From: Eutreptiella sp. 'Long Island Sound 2002'
Taxonomy: Eukaryota > Euglenozoa > Euglenophyceae > Eutreptiales > Eutreptiaceae
Reading direction: 5' to 3'
NCBI GenBank assembly: GCA_964036045.1
Contig: OZ038382.1
Location: 114,498,587-114,562,586 of the forward strand
Length of the DNA: 64,000 nucleotides
Part shown: piece by piece, positions 63,262 through 64,000 of the stretch
How positions within the stretch are numbered: position 1 is the first letter of the stretch
Layout of the letters: the number at the start of each line of letters is the position of its first letter
The notes under the pieces: generated by a model
The model's database searches: none
What the model was told of the DNA's origin: nothing
What the model saw: only the letters and a program-made list of their open reading frames with translations
Translations under genes and position numbers: made by a program

Positions 63262-64000
63262 CCACGGGTACCTGCGACCCGTCATCCCGGACTTGCTCGA
63301 GGACTGCCCCTACAGCATACTCCGAGGCGTCCGTCCGTAGCACGAATCCCTTGTCCGGGTCCACCAGGAATAGCCCCAGCTGCCCCAGGAGTCGCTCCTT
63401 CAGGCGGCTGAACGCATCTTCGGCCTCAGGGGTCCAGGCCAGCTTATTCTTGCTCCCCTTCCGGCCATCGAACTTCCCCACCTGCAGCATCTTGTGCAGC
63501 GGCCCCGATAGTTCTGCATACGTCCGGAAATAGCCCGAACAGTAATTGCAGAACCCTATGAAGGATCGGAGTTCGCTGATGGTCTGGGGCTTCTCCGAGT
63601 GGTGCAGGGACGCGAGCTTCCCAGGCATGGGACGGCATTGCCCGTAACCAACCACGTGACCCGCAAACTCCACTTCCTTCACGAAGAGTGAGGCTTTGGT
63701 GGGCTTGCACACCATGTTGTGCTTGTCCAGCTCGCTGAGCACTCGGCGCAGATCCTTCTCATGCGCTTTGATGAGCTCGTCCTCAGTCATGTCCTCCGTG
63801 CCGGAACCCATGATGATGTCATCCACAAAGGGGTCAGCACAGTCCCGGACAGGACCAAGTAGGTCCTCCATCATGCGCTGGAAAGCGGCGTTGCCATTCT
63901 TGGCACCCATAGGCACCACTTTCCACTGCATGGGCCCCAGCGGCGTCGACATTGCTGTGCAGGGCCTGGAGTCCGGGTGTAGCGGCATCTGGTGATAGCC
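63262..64000 (-). pseudogene. pol: Element D reverse transcriptase and RNase H start (runs off the window)
   Basis: The minus strand is open from the window edge (GYHQMPLHPDS). RT motifs are WKVVPMGAKNGNAAFQRMM, the active site PFVDDIIMGSG with canonical x-x-D-D, HVVGYGQCRPMPGKL and SFIGFCNY. The RNase H start is FVLRTDASEYAVGAVL. It ends at GSQVPV, where element B is inserted. The few following codons to the TAG come from the B LTR. The N-terminal part of D is outside the window. Confidence 0.88.

Larger units (their letters stand above)
49892..64000 (-). mobile_element. Chromovirus-type retrotransposon pol (element D), split by element B
   Basis: The RT half (64000-63262) and the RNase H/integrase/chromodomain half (51975-49892) read on the minus strand as one polyprotein once element B and one copy of its target duplication are removed. 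The join reads SQVPV then AFWSR in frame, the expected RNase H order. The 5' part of D lies beyond the window. D uses the canonical FVDD active site and is a different lineage from A, B and C. Confidence 0.85.

Overview
This window looks like nuclear DNA from a large, repeat-rich eukaryotic genome, probably a protist or alga. Nearly all recognisable coding sequence belongs to chromodomain-bearing Ty3/gypsy LTR retrotransposons. There are long C and G homopolymer runs, minisatellites, host-gene debris and no operon-like gene order. I cannot place the species: a decayed small-subunit rRNA 5' end at 36187-36300 is the only phylogenetic marker and is too short and diverged.

Four retroelements, called A to D here, explain most of the window. 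C (minus strand, about 12.8 to 5.6 kb) is an old wreck with gag, protease, a Dam-like domain, RT and RNase H, but no integrase. A (plus strand) has a 5' LTR at 15655-16036, an initiator-Met-type primer site, a repeat-rich leader and one long gag-pol frame broken only by two TGA codons. After pol come five small ORFs, including a basic/coiled-coil protein and an AlkB-like dioxygenase. A near-identical LTR at 39466-39847, preceded by a G tract, and matching GGAAT flanks suggest that A spans about 24.2 kb. In that case it encloses the host-like stretch 29.8-38.2 kb, which holds a decayed malic enzyme/aquaporin chimera, a TIR element, the rRNA fragment and a palindromic minisatellite.

D (minus strand) is a conventional chromovirus pol. 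B (plus strand, 51977-63261) is an LTR element inserted inside D's RT/RNase H region. Both B LTRs, a 5-bp target duplication, the primer site and the polypurine tract are visible, and removing B puts D's two halves back in frame. A later tandem duplication of 9.5 kb (36971-46474 and 46475-55980) copied the end of A, the C-terminal half of D's pol and the start of B.

A, B and C share two unusual traits: HIDD instead of YxDD at the RT active site, and a domain between protease and RT that resembles the Dam-like (N6-adenine methyltransferase family) domain of DIRS-type retroelements. A also encodes the AlkB-like protein. A possible adenine-methylation writer plus eraser in one retrotransposon is the most interesting hypothesis here. 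It rests on motif recognition only.
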